Shown one piece after another: positions 37,618-58,648 of a stretch of DNA of 64,000 nt. The notes below the pieces were generated by a model that was given only the letters and a program-made list of their open reading frames with translations, was not told the DNA's origin and ran no database searches. Positions within the stretch are counted from its first letter, which is position 1, and every line of letters begins with the position of its first letter. Origin of the DNA: Anagrus nilaparvatae (taxonomy: Eukaryota; Arthropoda; Insecta; Hymenoptera; Mymaridae); the NCBI GenBank assembly GCA_022575985.1, contig JAKSXM010000014.1, positions 17,794,001-17,858,000 on the forward strand, read 5' to 3'. The position numbers and the translations under genes were made by a program.

Positions 37618-39687
37618 TCTAAATTAACAAATTCAATAGAAAAAATTAAATAAAAAATAATTAAAGGTCTTCTATAATATTTATTAGATTTGAGGTTAAG
37701 TTAAATTAAACTGTACATTTTTGTATATATATGAATAAAATAAAATTTTCTTTTTTATAAGAAATTCACTCGTTAAATTTTTTTAGCTTAATATACACTT
37801 ACGTTCTTTATTTAATAGCAAATCTGTTAAAAATAAACATTTATTTTAAAAAATAACATTTATTTATTAAAAAGCATTAGATCAAAATAAACCACGTGCA
37901 GAATTTCATTTACAGTATACTCAGGAAACTGGAGTAGGAGGCAATTTCGTTTTGAGGGAGCGTGATTAAATACTTAGTTTTTATTGGTCAAAAATAAAAT
38001 AAATTACAGTTCCACTTTTGAATCACTCTGTATAAATTACAGGTATAGTTAGTATTAGATTTATTATAGCATATTTTGCTATAGTACAAAATATACCGCA
38101 GATTAGGTTAGGTTAGGTTTCAAAAATTTAAAATGGTTATTCCAAATTTCAAACAACTTTCAAACTATGTTTTCAAACTATATTTTTAAGTTTTAATTTT
38201 AAAAAATTAAACTAATATAAAAAAAATATTTTATTAACCAGTTAAATTCTAGTAAAGAATAAAAAAAAAAAAAAAATTATCATATGAACGAGCAAAACTT
38301 TTAATTGGGGGAGGAAAATCATTAAAAATTGACGGAAAGTATAAAATTTTTTTAAATTAAACAAAATGGTATAAAAAATACCATTTTTTGTTCTTATGAG
38401 GAGGCACCCCCCCCCCCCCTTCTCATTGTGAATATTTCACCAATTGGATGAAGTTTCAACATTTTTGGTTTGAAAATCTTGATATTTAAACAATGAATGG
38501 TCGAATTTTCAACCATTTGTTTAAAAAGTCTAAAATTCTAAGGGGTTATTAGTTTCAATTTCTGATACTTTTTTTCGACTCAATTTTTTTTGATTTGCAA
38601 GAACTAGGTATTTCAAATTAATTTCATAATTTTTTTGCATTTCAAGAAAAATTTAATTTAAAAAAAATACTTTGCAAACCTTGTTTGTAAATTTAGTTTT
38701 AGTGCATAAAAAGTTGAAAATTAAGCCCGGATTATTATTTTGATAAGCTCATGGATTTTTTTATTACTTGAATAAAATAAACATAGGATATACGTAAAAA
38801 AATTTTCCTGTTTAAATGTTATTTGCAAAATTGATATTTACCTATAATAGGCACTTGTTACGCAAAGATATCATATTTTAAATTGATAGTTATAAATTAA
38901 TTTCCGAGAAATTTTTGTTTAATTATATAAAAAATATAAAAAAATTTCTATGGTGTCTTTTAATATATATATTTTAAAATAAATATATACTTTCTCTTCT
39001 TGAAAATATATTTTTTTAAAAATATTCAATATTACATTTTACATTAAATTATCGATTATTTTTTATGTGACATCTTATTTAAAATTTATTGCAAATTTTT
39101 ATTTCTAATTTTGCCAAAATTTATTAGTTCATTGAAGTTATTTGCTTAAAAATATAAAAACCATCAAGGACTCGATGCGAAAGCAATATACCTATATAGA
39201 AAAAAAAATTAGGATAAAAAGAAAAAGGAGAATTAGGAATGTGTTATACAAGACTGAGCCCACAGAAGAGAACACTAACCTGTGGAGTCAACGTTCCAAA
39301 CGGGTCATCGACCACCACATCATCTTTCTTTTTCTTTCTGTACCTTATATTATACCTTTCTCTCATTCATTCCCTTAAAAAAAATTATCTTTTTTATCTT
39401 TTTTTTTTATAGATTATGTAAATGATTTATCATTTTTTTAAATTCAAAATTGAATTTATAATTAAAATGAATATTACAAAAATTAATTATCAAAGCGCGA
39501 ACAGTTTTGATGATTAATTGTAATTCTGAGTAAATTTGCCACTACTATAAAATATGTAATTACACGTCTTAAAAATTTTTTGTACAAATAACTAATACAC
39601 ATATTATTTAATTAATGATAAAATCGTCTATATAAAAAAGAAATAATTATTTTATGTTACTCATTTGTTCAAATTTTTTTCATCAAA
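37618..39687. promoter_or_regulatory. Head-to-head region between HEATR1 and the serine protease
   Basis: About 2 kb that must hold both promoters. Visible items: a CACGTG E-box at 37893-37898 (about 275 bases upstream of the HEATR1 ATG), three TTAGG telomere-type units at about 38103-38118, and a C-run of about 14 bases near 38407-38420. The short open frame at 39142-39378 is low-complexity and not supported. Confidence 0.35.
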
Positions 39688-49153
<9,466 letters not shown>

Positions 49154-51426
49154 ATGTTGTTTGTATTTGATTTTTATTAATTTTATAAAATTATTTTTAA
49201 TTAAATTTAAGCTAATCTATAATTTGTAAATAGTAACAAAACAAGGTGTATACAACAGTAGTATTGTAATAGTATATTTTTATCCTAGGCTGTAAAAGTA
49301 TAGAATGTCCTAGATCGCACATAAACCGCCATTCAAGGCAAAGCCGTGCTTTCTGGTCGATGAGAAGAAAAATCATAATTTTACCAAACAAGAACTGTTT
49401 TTAACCTACCAATATGTTAAGTATTTATGTAACAATAAATTTCAAATTTTAAAAATTTACCTAAAATCAACGAAAATATTTGGAGAACAGACGTATAAAA
49501 TCAGTTTAAACAAATTTTTAAAGCCAGGTTTTTATATTTTCAAATTTCCCGTTTATAAATGAAAATCTGAGATTTAGATTCTTCGGGAAATATTAGACAG
49601 GCATGAAAATTAACTTTTTTTTTAATTACCAAAAATATGAAAATGGCTTCCAAATGTCGAAAAATAATCCAAGAAAGCGAAAAATTTTTAGGGAAGCCCA
49701 TTTTTGTAAAAAAATTATTTTTGATAAATTCCGCGGCCCTTCAGTTGGTATGGAATTTTTCGTGTATATTCATTTTAAATTAATGAGCGTGAATTTAAAG
49801 GGTATGAAAAGTCATTAATTTCAGATACGCATACAAAGTAGGTACACGCAGAAGACCCAGGTATAGAGCAGTAAATGTGAAAAAAAAAATGAAATTTCGA
49901 AGCGTAGTTATATATTTACAAAAAGTTGCTTCTTTAAAAAAGCAAAACAGTACTTTAAATTATAACTAATAAAATGACATCTGTTGCCAATAACAAAATT
50001 AAATAATTTACTAAAAGAAATTTTATATTTAGTATTTTACTTTTAAAGATTGCTTACGTACTAGCACACGAGTATTGAACCGGATATTCAAGTTTTCTTT
50101 GGCTGCGGGTGTAACCTCTTTTTTTCATTTTGAAATTTAAGAATGTTAAATAAAAAGAAATCAAAGGTTTCCTCTATATCGATTAAAGCTTAATGTGTTC
50201 AATAATCCGTAAAATTGTCTATAACATTTATAATTGAAAATGTATGGCGAATTAAAAAGTACAAAATAGACTTGATACTAATTTGCTAAATATTTTATAT
50301 GTGTTTACATATTGGCTCGATATAGGTATAATAAAAGACATTATCATTTTTTTTCTATTTATTTGTATATTACAACCATAAATTATCTCTTACATTATTT
50401 TATAAAAAAAAATCTCTTTATTTTTTTGTATACTCATCTAGCAAGTTAACCTCGACGTTTATAATAAACGATCTAACACTCTTTTTTTTGCATTAAAATT
50501 ACGATTATATATAAATCCTTGACTTTTTTTTTCATTACAAAAAAAAATTACTGCAGTATTTAATATGTGTTTTTTTAAATAACACGCACGTGAAGATTTT
50601 TATGCATATAATCAGAACAAGTTTGTAAAAAAATTTTATTATGTCCCTTCTTTTTTTTTACTTTGGAAATCCGATTTAAATTCCATTTTGATTATTAAAT
50701 TATTTTTTATAGTACTAGAAAGGGCTTTTATTTTTATATTTTTGGTTTAAAGACTGAAGTGAGTGTTGTAAAAAAATTGTCAGTTTTTTTTAGCTGATAT
50801 GCGATTATAAAAAAGATTAAATTTAATCGAGACTTTTTTAGTGACATTTTTTAATTTATCATTTATTTTTTTTCTTTTTAAACTTGAGGATATTTTTTCA
50901 TTAGCTTATTAATTTAATTGCTTTCTCCATAAAATGGCTTATAAAATAGTGCAAATAAAATTCTGCTTTCATTTAATATGTTTCGAATATGTTTAAAAAA
51001 AAACTTGCTTGAATGTTAATGTTTGAATAATTCCATCACGAATATAGTGCGTGATAAAGTCATATCAATTTGTTTACCAAATATTCCAATTTCAATATTT
51101 TTGGTTAATCAAAAATTTTAATAAAAAATTGATATATTTCATAAATTAAGTTGAAAATAATCTTAAAATAGGAGTTGTTTGGGAAATTTCAATGCATAAT
51201 GATAATATCGTTAACGGCAATTTTTTCTATATCGCTAATAACATTATCGATTATTGAAAAAAAATTCGATAACCAATAATGGATTTAGCGGTTATTGAAA
51301 AATGGTTTTGATAACCATAATTGTTATATATTTGTTATATTAATTTTATCGGTTATTGAAAAAATTAGCTCTAATATAATATGCGTTAAACATAGTCTAA
51401 AAAAATTTTTAAATATTATCATCCCC
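49154..51426. other. Intergenic, 3' of the serine protease
   Basis: AT-rich DNA with the protease 3' untranslated region and a family-H relic at 49298-49375. No gene is seen; the open frame at 49603-49818 lacks family features. Confidence 0.6.
49298..49375 (+). repeat. Hairpin-core repeat family H, partial copy
   Basis: TATAGAATGTCCTAGATCGCACATAAACCGCC, then AAAGCCGTGCTTTCTGGTCG, is a diverged half-copy of the family-H core. Confidence 0.45.
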
Positions 51427-51732
51427 GCAGCCAAAAAGTGCCACTTGATTAATACCGGCTGAGATTTTCATTAAAAATTAAATTTTTAAATTATTTCAAG
51501 ACTAGAAACTCATGGGGAATTCAATTTTAGAATCATTTTTTACCAACAAACCTTCAGAAAATAAATACAAGGGGCGGAAACTTAAAAAACAAGCGATTTT
51601 AGCCCTGTTTTGCGGCCAAAGCGTGCCACCTTGACATAAGCCTTTACTATTCGTAAATTATTATGTTTTTTTTCTTGCTAATTATACCCAGGGGTTTTGG
51701 AGATTGCTAATTTCAAATATGAACTCAAAAAA

Positions 51733-52016
51733 TTTATAACTGGTTTGTGAAACTACATAACCAACATGCATGGTACATGTTTACTCATATCAATCCTGAA
51801 ATATATACTATCCTAAGTCCATAAACTAAAAGTAATCTAAGTTGTTATTGTTATCCTGATCAGGCCCTGACTCCCACTTCAAATTATTTTAAGTCCCTAA
51901 ATCGAAAATATTCTAAGTCCATTTCACCCCCCCCCCCTAAAAACGTCACTTTTTCACCCCTCCTCTGTCGAGCAAAACTTTTTCAAATACCCCATCCAAT
52001 GAACATGTTCTATGTT
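51733..52016 (-). mobile_element. HINE/DINE-1-like element, copy C, nested in the 2.8-kb fold-back
   Basis: Reverse orientation: the hairpin end is TTTATAACTGGTTTGTG, then CATGGTACATGTTTACTC. The far end is GAACATGTTCTATGTT beside an A-run. The host sequence on both sides rejoins as in the opposite arm of the fold-back (about 53925-53950), which is the uninserted site with a run of seven Ts. This fixes the element ends and shows insertion within a T/A-run. Confidence 0.75.
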
Positions 52017-52911
52017 AAAAAAAATCATAAAGTTTCATCTAGGGGTGGAAAATTGGGGTAAAAAGGGGTGGAAAATCAATTTTTATAAAAGGCTTTATTT
52101 TTACTTGAAAAACTATACCAGGGGGTTATCGAGGTTGCTTATTTCAAATATAAACTCCGAAAAATGCTAAAATTTCATACAGGGGTGGAAAACTAGGGTG
52201 AAAAGGGGTGAAACATCGATTTTTATAAAAGCCTTTATTTTTACTTGAAAAACTATATCGGGGGTTTATCGAGGTTGCTGATTTTAAATATAAACTCCAA
52301 AAAATTATGAAACTTCATTTAGGGGTGTAAAATTGGAATGGAAAGCGCACTTGCGAGAAAAATTTTTTTGAAAATTTTATTTAACTTCCTCAAAAATAGG
52401 GGCATTTATGAAAAGTAATTTTCCGCCGTTTTTCACCCCAGTTTTTCACCCCAGTTTTCCCCCACAAAATGAAGTTTCATCATTTTTCGGAGTTTATATT
52501 TAAAAATTTTAGTTCTGCAAGTAAAAATAGTATTTTATAAAAATCGGTTTTTTACCCCATTTCACCCCAGTTTTCCATCCCTAGATGAAATTTTAGTATT
52601 TTTCGGAGTTCATATTTGAAATCAGCAACCTCGATAATCCCCCTGTTATAGTTTTTCAAGTAAGAATAAAGCCTTTTATAAAAATCGGTTTTTCACCCCT
52701 TTTCACCCCAGTTTTTCACCCCTGGATGAAATTTTATCATTTTTCGGAGTTTATATTTAAAATAAGCAACCTCGATAACCCCCGATATAGTTTTTCAAGT
52801 AAAATAAACTTTTATAAAAATTGGTTTCTCACCCCTTCTCACCCCAGTTTTCCACCTCTGGATGAAATTTTAGCATTTTCGGAGTTTATATTTGAAATCA
52901 GCAATCTCATC

Positions 52912-53728
52912 TACATCATGTACTCGAATTTTGGGCGGTCAGATGTGGTCTATAAGGGTTTTTTGGGTCGCTGATCAAGAATTTCGAGTTTTCTACGAAA
53001 AGTTAAAATTTCACCCCTTAGTTAGCAAAAAATACCCCTAAAAAGGGGGTGTTTTTGCTATTTTGGCACTTTAAGCGTTCAGAAACGGTTTTAATGGGTT
53101 TTTGGGTCGCTGTACAAGAATTTTGGGAATTTTTTGTTAAAAATTATTTTCTCACCCTTAAATTAACAGAAACTACCCCTCAAAGGGGTGTTTTTGCTAT
53201 TTTCGCATTTTTCAGTGTTAAGATTCGGTATATATAGGTTTTTGGGGCGCTAATCACGAATTTCGGGGGAATTATTTATTAAAAGTTAATTTCTCACCCT
53301 TAAATTAGCAAAACTACCCCTAAAAAGTTGTTTTTGCTACTTCCACTTTTCTACTACCATTGTTGAACAGCGACCCAATAAACCCATGTAAACCGAATCT
53401 TAACACTGACAATGCGAAAATAGCAAAAACACCCCTTTTATGGGTACTTTCTGTTAATATAAGGGTGAGAAATTAATTTTTAATAAAAAATACCCCGAAA
53501 TTCTTGTTCAGCGACCCAAAAAATCCATTAAACCCGTTTCTGAAGGCTGAAAGAGCGAAAGTAGCAAAAACACTTTTTAGGGGTAGTTTTGCAAATTTAA
53601 GAATGAAAAATATTTTTTAAATAAAACTTTCCCCAGAATTCGTGATCAGCGACTCAAAAAACCTATTGTAGACCAAATATGGTAGAGGTAGGTGATTATA
53701 CGACCAAAACCGTTTTTTGACTGGAGTA
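52912..53728. mobile_element. ACTCCAGTC-family fold-back element nested in the 2.8-kb element
   Basis: Right terminus TTGACTGGAGTA ends at about 53728. Modules GGGTCGCTGATCAAGAATTT, CACCCTTAAATTAGCAAAA and CCCCTAAAAAGGGGT recur three times, then appear inverted. The left terminus is lost, and part of the host's 137-bp unit is missing at the junction, so insertion was followed by a deletion. Confidence 0.65.
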
Positions 53729-54282
53729 TAAAGCCTTTTATAAAGATTGATTTTTCACCCCTTTTCACCCCAATTTTCCACCCCTAAATGAAGTTTTAGT
53801 ATTTTTTGAAGGTCATATTTGAAATCAGCAACCTCGAAAACTCCCCGATATAGTTTTTCAAGTAAATATAAAGCTTTATTTAAAAATCGATTTTTCACCC
53901 CAATTTTCCACCCCTAGATGAAACATAATGATTTTTTTGAGTTCATATTTGAAATTAGCAACCTCGAAAACCCCCGGATATTAATTAGAAGGAAAAAAAC
54001 ATAACATTTTACGAACAGTAAAGACTTACGTCAAAGTGGCACGTTTTTGCCGCAAAACAGGGCTAAAATCGCTTGTTTTTTAAGTTTCCGCCCCTTGTAG
54101 ATATTTGCTGAGGGTTTGTTGGTAAAAAATGATTCTAAAATTGAATTCCTCATGAGTTTCTAGTCTTTAAATTTAAAAATTTAATTTTTAATGAAAATCT
54201 TAGCCGCTTTTAATCAAGTGGCACGTTTTGGCTGCCTGGGCGGTAATGGGTTAAACTTACTTTTTATTATTAAACTGATTTT

Positions 54283-55194
54283 AACATGGAACATGTTTAT
54301 AGGGAGGGGGTACTTCAGAACTGGAAAATTAAGGGGGGGGGGGGTCAAATTTGTCCTTTTTAAGGGGGGGGGGGTCAAATATGTCCTTTTTAAGGGGGGG
54401 GGGGTCAAATGGGACTTAGAATATTTTCGATTTAGGGACCTTTGGTGCAGAAGTACTTAGGGAGCATTGGTGCAGAAGTACCTAGGGAGCATTGGTGCAG
54501 AAGTACCTAGGGACCTATGGTGCAGAAGCCCCTAAAGACCTTTGGTACAGAAGTACCTAGTGACCTACGGTGCAGAAGTCTCTAAAGACCTTTGGTGCAG
54601 AAGTACTTAGGGAGCATTGATGCAGAAGTCCCTAAAGACCTTTGGTGCAGAAGTACTTAGGGAGCATTGGTGCAGAAGTACCTAGGGACCTATGGTGCAG
54701 AAGTCCCTAAAGACCTTTGGTGCAGAAGTACCTAGGAACCTATGGTGCAGAAGTACTTAGGAAGCATTGGTGTAGAAGTACCTAGGGACCTATGGTGCAG
54801 AAGTCCCTAAAGACCTTTGGTGCAGAAGTACCTAGGGACCATTGGTGCAGAAGTCTCTAAAGACCTTTGGTGCAGAAGTACTTAGGGAGCATTGGTGCAG
54901 AAGTACCATGGGACCTTTGGTGCAGAAGTCTCTAAAGACCTATGGTGCAGAAGTACTTAGGGAGCATTGGTGCAGAAGTACCTAGGGACTTATGGTGCAG
55001 AAGTCCCTAAAGACCTTTGGTGCAGAAGTACCTAGGGACCATTGGTGCAGAAGTCTCTAAAGAACTTTAGTGCAGAAATACTTGGATATAAATATTGATA
55101 TTATGAACAGAATAGATACTTTATTATCAGTGTTAGTTATTAGTGAACATGTTCCATGCTCGTTGGTTGTGTAGTTACACAAACCGGTCATAAG
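54283..55194 (+). mobile_element. HINE/DINE-1-like element, copy D, with expanded minisatellite
   Basis: It starts AACATGGAACATGTTTATAG and ends with AACATGTTCCATGCTCGTTG, then the perfect hairpin TTGTGTAGTTACACAA and ACCGGTCATAAG before a T-run. Inside are three 28-bp G-run units (GGGGGTCAAATATGTCCTTT) and about 26 units of a 25-bp minisatellite. It lies about 50 bases outside the 2.8-kb fold-back. It is the clearest copy of the family. Confidence 0.75.
54437..55085. repeat. 25-bp minisatellite, about 26 units, with higher-order order
   Basis: The unit is GGTGCAGAAGTACCTAGGGA plus five bases. Three unit types alternate: A (ACTTAGGGAGCA), B (ACCTAGGGACCT) and C (TCCCTAAAGACCT). The order A-B-C or A-B-C-B-C recurs across the array, which points to growth by multi-unit blocks. 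Confidence 0.92.
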
Positions 55195-55221
55195 TTTTTT
55201 ATCAATAGCCACAATCCTGCG

Positions 55222-55330
55222 GTCCCAATCGTCCTATTCTGTTACCAGGTTACCACCGTTTACCCGCATATTATACATTAAAAAAACAAAAATATGCGTA
55301 AAGTTTAGGACGATTGAGGCTGTAGAATGA
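55222..55330. repeat. Short inverted repeat (hairpin), about 105 bp
   Basis: CCCAATCGTCCTA mirrors TTAGGACGATTG, and TTTACCCGCATATTATA mirrors AATATGCGTAAA around an A-rich loop. It could be a small MITE or a relic; termini are not clear. Confidence 0.5.
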
Positions 55331-58300
55331 TGGCTATTAATGAAATTCAGCTTAATAACTATTCCTTTACATTTTTGCACAATATTAAACTTTAAAATAA
55401 AAATATTACTGTAGTTTAAAAAGCGCGAGTAAATGGCAGTAGAAGATTTTGAATTTTCTGATATTAGAAAGTGGTTACCCTTTCAGGAGATTTTTAAAAA
55501 ATTAAAAAATATATTTTTTCATTCTACCAGGACTATAAAGAAAATTTCAGGATGGTATACTTTTTGTATGTTCAAAAACCGATTTTCGAAAAATTCAAAA
55601 TTATATTTCAGGGTGTATAGAGGCCCTAAAAGCCAAAAAAATTTTCATAGGCAAAAAAATTTTCCAGTCTATGAGCAGAGCCTATTATCTGTTTATGGGT
55701 CAGAGAAATTGAAAAAAATCTAAAAAACATTTAAAAAAACGGTTTCTTAGGTTTTCAGGGGCCTACCGTGGCCTAGAGGTCTCACTCTAACGGGAATTAG
55801 TGAGTTTTTTGATAAACTTTTGGATGCAACTACTAAGGTTAGTGTTATTTTTGAGAAATCGACATAAACTATAAATTATTACTGAAAGATCGACTTAAAG
55901 TGTTTATTAAAAAATTTCCCAAATCTGAAAATTCTGGTTATTAAGCGACATAAAATTTAAAAGGTAGTTATTGCTTGAATTATAAGCATGGGCGGTTTTT
56001 TTAACAAATTATTAAAAATAAGTTTGGTTAAGTATGCATGAAATAAGATAAAATTGCAGTTTCAAAATGTGCTACACAAGGAAACATAAGACGCAAAAAA
56101 TCTTCTTAAAAAACCGGCATACTTTGAAGTCAGATCTTTTTCCAAAATGTTTCACTCATTCATACTAATCAGTGCGATTTGACTGGAGTAAAATTAATTA
56201 AATCATCTTTAAGCATTGCAATCGAACACACGAAAATTACATTAATTTAAAAGTTACCCAAAATTTGCCCCTTTTTAAAAAATTAAAGTTTTTATAAAAG
56301 TGGTTATCAATGAAACAGGTGTTTTGAAATAAAAAATGAACAAAATTATAAAATTCAGAGTAAGTTATATAAAAAAGATTTAATTTGAATTTGATAAAAT
56401 TGTTGATTTTGTAAAATAATAAAAATGTAATGTACTCGTTTGAAATTATATATTATAATTTTATGCAAGTGCTCTATAAAAATTTATATTAAAAATTAGA
56501 ATACAAGAACAGGTGACGTTAAGTAAAATATGCATGAGTAGACACTGTTGAGGGTGAAAAAAAAGAAAGGGTAGGTATAAGGTGCATTTAACGATCCCAA
56601 AAATAAAAATTTTAATAACTTTCTGTATTTGTGTGTGAAACAACGGTAATTTCCGTTCCCCTGGGCTTTTAATATACGCGTTTATTAAATAAAATAACTA
56701 TTTTGCATAATATTAATTTATGTGGTTTTTTAATATATGACTAATGATGAGAAAAGTTCATTGTTACTTTTTTAAAAGTTTTTTTTTTTAAAGCGAGTCT
56801 TTTAGGTAATTTTAGAATATTATGATTTAATTACATTTTTTATTATTATAGTTGTTTTAATAACCGTGTTATTCAGTCTTTTGCATAGAAAATTAAAATT
56901 ACGTTGTAATGAAAAAGATTTTCCTGCAATTATTTGCAAAATTAAAAAAATTTTTTAAAAATGAAATTTAAACTTAAATATCCCGGGTAAATTATAAGTT
57001 TATAAATTTTGTTACATATAATTTTTAAATAATTTTTAATTTAATATAATGTGTTACGTATATATATTAGCCTGAGAATTATTTATCTTAAAGTAAATTG
57101 ATTCACGATAACAGATTAAGGAACCTGAGATTTGCAAATTTTCAGCTTGTTAAGTTAAAAAGTTGATACAGACATCTCTTCGTATTCAAGGTAGTTAAAG
57201 AAAAAAAAGGTTCTGCGAATTCATAATCTTTGTTTAAAAATTAAACTATCTTTTTTAAATGACTACCTAAAAAATCAATTTAATAAATGATTTTTATTTA
57301 AAATATTTTATTGCAACTTTTTTTGAGATAAAACATAATTGCAGTTTTAAAATTGGAGACTTGATCAGTAAATTTTAAATCTATATGACAAGTAGAATAT
57401 TTTAGTGGTAATTTTCAGAATTCAAATATAGAAACGACACTCGCATTTTTTAGACTATTCGTTTAATATAATTTACTACACTATTAAGGAAAAAAATTTT
57501 TCTAGTATAACAGAAAATCTTGATGTATCACGCTTTATTTAGCATAAATCTAACTGTAAAACAAACTAAATTCTGTTCCCATCAAAGATCGTGTAAACTG
57601 AGATTATTTACTGTTTTTGCACTAAAGATGAATCTCATTAAATTTATTTTTATCCAAATAAACATTTTTTTTTTAATTTACAAAAAAAAAAACAATTACT
57701 TTAAATATTTTAATTGATAAATAAATTATTCAAAGATAATAAGCATAGAATTTTTTTAAAGTTCATTTTGAGGAAAAATATATCAAATTTAAAAATTATT
57801 TATTTGGGAAAAATCAAAAAATAATTGTTTTAATAATTAAGGGTAGTTTTCTCGTACGAAACCACTGTATACAGTCGTTCAAACAGTAAGTGTCGAAAGT
57901 CCTGTAAACAGTTTTTCACGACAAACAAACACTGTATACAAAACATTTTATTTTTTTTTTCAAAGTCAATTACTAATTAGCAGGTAAGAAATAGGCCTGT
58001 CATATGAGGAACTTGTTCAAGGGTATGATATGCTACTCAGAGGAACAAAATAACCCAAATGGGTAAAATGGGCCCATTAGGGCCAAAATATAATACTATT
58101 GTAAACATTGATTCCTAGGGGTGTAAATGGACTTTAGAGGGAAAAAATGGCTGCCACTTGATAAAATAAATATTAACAGATAAAATTAGCTATTCATGAA
58201 ACCATTAGGCCCAATCGGGCAAAAATACAATCATGATGTATAAATTGAACCCCAGGGTTGAAAATAGACAGTAATGGATAAAAATAGCCATCCAATTTTT

Positions 58301-58397
58301 AGGGGTCCGAGGGGTAACTTATACATCAGGATTTGATTTTAGCTCAATTAGACCATGCAGGTCCCACAGTAGCTGATTTTGCTGGATGGTGTTTATT
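55331..58397. other. Intergenic AT-rich DNA, no gene recognised
   Basis: The 96-codon frame at 55433-55723 shows no recognisable domain. A lone ACTCCAGTC-family end lies at 56167-56193 (GATTTGACTGGAGTAA). Segment 58041-58330 has loosely repeated GGGCCCATTAGGGCC and ATAGCCATCC-type phrases. Confidence 0.55.
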
Positions 58398-58648
58398 AAA
58401 ATGGAACATGTTTATAGACAAGGGGGTACTGCAAGCATATCATTTGGGAGGGGGGGGGGTCAAATGGACTTAGGATGATTTCGATTTAGGGACTTAGAAA
58501 AATTTCGATAAAGGGTTCTAGAATAATAAGAATTTTAGTAGCTAAAAATTTTTTTTTTAGCTTAAAATTATAAACACTTCAAGATTCAGAATATACATTT
58601 AATCATGTTCCATGTTCGTTGGTTGTGAGTTCGCAAACCGTTTGTAAG
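58398..58648 (+). mobile_element. HINE/DINE-1-like element, copy E
   Basis: ATGGAACATGTTTATAGAC at the left and CATGTTCCATGTTCGTTGG at the right, followed by TTGTGAGTTCGCAA and ACCGTTTGTAAG. The hairpin is kept with a wobble pair. One G-run unit and a short CTTAG ladder are inside. Confidence 0.65.

Larger units (their letters stand above)
51427..54235. mobile_element. 2.8-kb fold-back element with GCAGCCAAAA..GTGCCACTTGATTAA ends
   Basis: The left end, 51427 to about 51735, mirrors about 53930-54235: GTGCCACTTGATTAA, CGGCTGAGATTTTCATTAA, GGAATTCAATTTTAGAATC, then a second inner copy of the terminal-like motif GCGGCCAAAGCGTGCCACCTT. The interior has tandem units of about 137 bp (CATCTAGGGGTGGAAAA, then AAGGCTTTATTTTTACTTG, then GAGGTTGCTGATTTCAAAT). 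About three are in one orientation (from 52025) and five in the other (52430-52930 and 53725-53940). It carries two nested insertions: HINE-like copy C (51733-52016) and a fold-back of the ACTCCAGTC family (about 52912-53728). No open frame. Confidence 0.8.

Noticed and set aside
54437..55085. CRISPR-like or coding repeat array of 25-bp units
   Set aside because: No spacers, and 25 is not a multiple of three, so no frame persists; it is a minisatellite.
55765..55810. tRNA- or SINE-like A-box (GTGGCCTAGAGGTCTC)
   Set aside because: No B-box or cloverleaf follows, and no second copy was seen in the window.
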